Assembly: GCA_002770955.1 (NCBI GenBank) | Contig: PCUH01000150.1 | Coordinates: forward strand, 490-8,407 | DNA: 7,918 nt | Source: Flavobacteriales bacterium CG18_big_fil_WC_8_21_14_2_50_32_9 | Lineage (GTDB): Bacteria; Bacteroidota; Bacteroidia; Flavobacteriales_E; Vicingaceae | Direction of reading: 5' to 3' | Shown: in pieces, positions 7,187 to 7,918 of the stretch | How the letters are laid out: the number at the start of each line of letters is the position of its first letter | How positions within the stretch are numbered: the stretch's first letter is position 1 | Program-made: the position numbers and the translations under genes | The notes under the pieces: model-generated | The model's input: the letters and a program-made list of their open reading frames with translations, nothing else | Told to the model about the DNA's origin: nothing | Databases searched by the model: none

Positions 7187-7223
7187 AAAAAAAAAGGTCT
7201 TTTTCAATTGAAAAAGACCTTTT
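7187..7223. terminator. Bidirectional intrinsic terminator between parC and the small minus-strand gene
   Basis: A perfect palindrome (7192-7223) can form a 14-bp stem with an AATT loop (7206-7209) on either strand. The stem is AAAAGGTCTTTTTC pairing with GAAAAAGACCTTTT. On the plus strand it begins 16 nt after the parC stop and ends in T4. On the minus strand it is followed by a run of nine T (7195-7187), a stronger terminator form, and it lies 22 nt after the stop of the small gene at 7246. It therefore separates two converging transcripts. Confidence 0.85.
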
Positions 7224-7245
7224 AAACTTATCTAAGGTTTGGGAA

Positions 7246-7398
7246 CTAAAGTGAATAATTTTTTCCAGATAAATCATATACCGAATTTTTATCTGTTTTC
7301 TTCTTCGAGAAATCTTGTTTTGGCGTTGAAGAAGTATCAAAACCTCTTAATCCTACAAAAGAAAAAATAATGATTGCTAAGAAAACTAATATAATCAT
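7246..7398 (-). CDS. Small single-pass membrane protein, 50 aa, unknown function
   Basis: I do not recognise this protein. From the ATG at 7398-7396 it has an N-terminal hydrophobic helix, MIILVFLAIIIFSFVGL (1-17), followed by a polar Lys/Ser/Asp-rich tail of about 33 residues containing SKKKTDKNS. This suggests one membrane segment with a soluble tail, or an uncleaved signal anchor; no lipobox Cys is seen. A frame-open extension upstream to 7482 exists. It is rejected because a good promoter (7425-7455) lies inside it and would put the RNA start just ahead of the short form's ATG. A strong minus-strand terminator follows 22 nt after the stop, so the gene forms a self-contained transcription unit. 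It is divergent from the sixA-like gene. The promoter, terminator and membrane-like composition support a real gene, but no homology test was possible. Confidence 0.62.
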   Translation of the reverse strand: MIILVFLAIIIFSFVGLRGFDTSSTPKQDFSKKKTDKNSVYDLSGKNYSL

Positions 7399-7424
7399 AT
7401 CTATTAATTTTTTAAATTCATCTA

Positions 7425-7455
7425 CAAAAATACAACTTTTATCGAAACAAACAAA
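7425..7455 (-). promoter_or_regulatory. Bacteroidota sigma-A promoter (TTTG-N19-TATTTTTG) of the 50-aa gene
   Basis: On the minus strand, TTTG (7455-7452) is followed after exactly 19 nt by TATTTTTG (7432-7425). This is a full match to the Bacteroidota -33/-7 consensus TTTG / TAnnTTTG. The RNA start would fall around 7418, leaving a leader of about 20 nt before the ATG at 7398. This is the best promoter in the window, and it decides the start of the small gene. Confidence 0.65.
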
Positions 7456-7486
7456 TTTTATCGAAAAAAAAATATAATTCATCGAA
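7437..7486. repeat. Three ATCGAA repeats spaced about 20 bp (candidate operator)
   Basis: TTTTATCGAAA occurs at 7437-7447 and again identically at 7456-7466 (19-nt step). A shorter copy, ATCGAA, occurs at 7481-7486 (21-nt step from the second copy's ATCGAA). The first copy is in the -33/-7 spacer of the minus-strand promoter, the second is immediately upstream of its -33 element, and the third is 6 nt before the sixA ATG. The near-20-nt period (two helical turns) would place the copies on one DNA face. An A9 tract lies between copies two and three. Confidence 0.45.
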
Positions 7487-7492
7487 TAAATT

Positions 7493-7918
7493 ATGAAAAG
7501 TATCTATCTTATCAGACATGCAAAATCCAGTTGGAACTCACTTTCATTGAATGATTTTGACCGACCTTTAAATGATAGAGGTAAGAAAGATGCTCCTTTG
7601 ATTGGAAAAAAATTGAAAGAACTCCGTTTTAATCCTGATGAAATACTTTCAAGTCCTTCTAAAAGAACCACTAAAACAATAAAATTAATTTCTAAAGAAG
7701 TTACTTTTGATTTCAACAATGTTGTTTTTAAGCAAGAATTGTTTCATCCATCCTTAAATACGTTGAAAAGTGAATTAAATACGCTTTCAGACACTATTCA
7801 TAGTGTTGCTTTTGTAAGTCATAATTACGGAATTTCTTATTTCGCAAATTATTTAACTGATAATGCTATTGGAACTATGCCAACTTGTGGTGTTGTCAAA
7901 ATTAATTTTGACATTGAT
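7493..7918 (+). CDS. SixA-type histidine phosphatase, C-terminus cut off by window edge
   Basis: This is a histidine phosphatase of the phosphoglycerate-mutase-like superfamily. SixA of E. coli dephosphorylates histidine phosphocarriers, and the Bacteroidota members have less certain substrates. The 142 codons present start with KSIYLIRHAKSSW (2-14), which carries catalytic Arg8-His9. FDRPLNDRGKKDA (22-34) is typical of the SixA subgroup. SSPSKRTTKT (53-62) supplies Arg58. QELFH (81-85) gives the probable acid Glu82, and FVSHNYG (107-113) gives the second His, His110. The family is about 160 aa, so only about 20 residues are missing. There is no signal peptide, so it should be cytoplasmic. 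The ATG at 7493 is chosen because it starts directly at the first beta-strand. The upstream space is shared with the divergent 50-aa gene, and no consensus plus-strand promoter is visible there. Confidence 0.88.
   Translation, partial: MKSIYLIRHAKSSWNSLSLNDFDRPLNDRGKKDAPLIGKKLKELRFNPDEILSSPSKRTTKTIKLISKEVTFDFNNVVFKQELFHPSLNTLKSELNTLSDTIHSVAFVSHNYGISYFANYLTDNAIGTMPTCGVVKINFDID

Noticed and set aside
7399..7482. 28-residue N-terminal extension of the small membrane protein
   Set aside because: A consensus promoter for the short form lies inside this stretch, and the extension looks like translated non-coding AT-rich DNA.
7504..7719. Minus-strand frame opposite the SixA-like gene
   Set aside because: The plus strand carries all catalytic motifs of the phosphatase, and the reverse frame has none.
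1..7918. Mobile elements, CRISPR arrays, tRNA or rRNA genes, riboswitches
   Set aside because: No transposase, terminal inverted repeats, regularly spaced long repeats, cloverleaf or conserved rRNA segments were recognised on either strand.

Overview
The window is AT-rich, dense in short poly-A/poly-T tracts, and lacks Shine-Dalgarno sequences. It carries genes of Bacteroidota type: a Bacteroidetes-style ParC, an Mpl-type Mur ligase, a YwqK/MORN-variant secreted protein, and a TTTG-N19-TAnnTTTG promoter. A marine or flavobacteria-like Bacteroidota is the best guess; the genus cannot be read from the sequence. I see no insertion sequence, prophage, CRISPR array, rRNA or tRNA.

Left part (1-3206, minus strand): three genes read leftward with short gaps and look like one transcription unit. 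In order they are an NhaC-family Na+/H+ antiporter (3206-1758), a secreted MORN-variant repeat protein (1710-988), and a peptidoglycan-recycling Mur ligase of the Mpl type (963 to the left edge, truncated). The ligase apparently starts with TTG.

Middle (3350-7175, plus strand): a stand-alone family 2 glycosyltransferase is transcribed divergently from nhaC. It is followed by the topoisomerase IV subunit A gene (parC, 911 aa). The ParC carries Ala where the quinolone-contact Ser usually lies, has a long acidic C-terminal tail, and ends in QMTLF, which looks like a sliding-clamp-binding pentapeptide. Its partner gene parE is not in the window.

Right part (7176-7918): just after parC is a 32-nt perfect palindrome that can terminate both strands. 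Next comes a probable 50-aa single-pass membrane protein on the minus strand, with a well-formed promoter of its own. A SixA-type histidine phosphatase is divergent from it and cut by the right edge. The space between these two genes holds three ATCGAA repeats about 20 bp apart that overlap the minus-strand promoter.

Most of the window is housekeeping. I did not find a clear new multi-gene system. The best leads are the clamp-like motif on ParC, the small membrane gene with its own promoter and terminator, and the repeat array between it and sixA.
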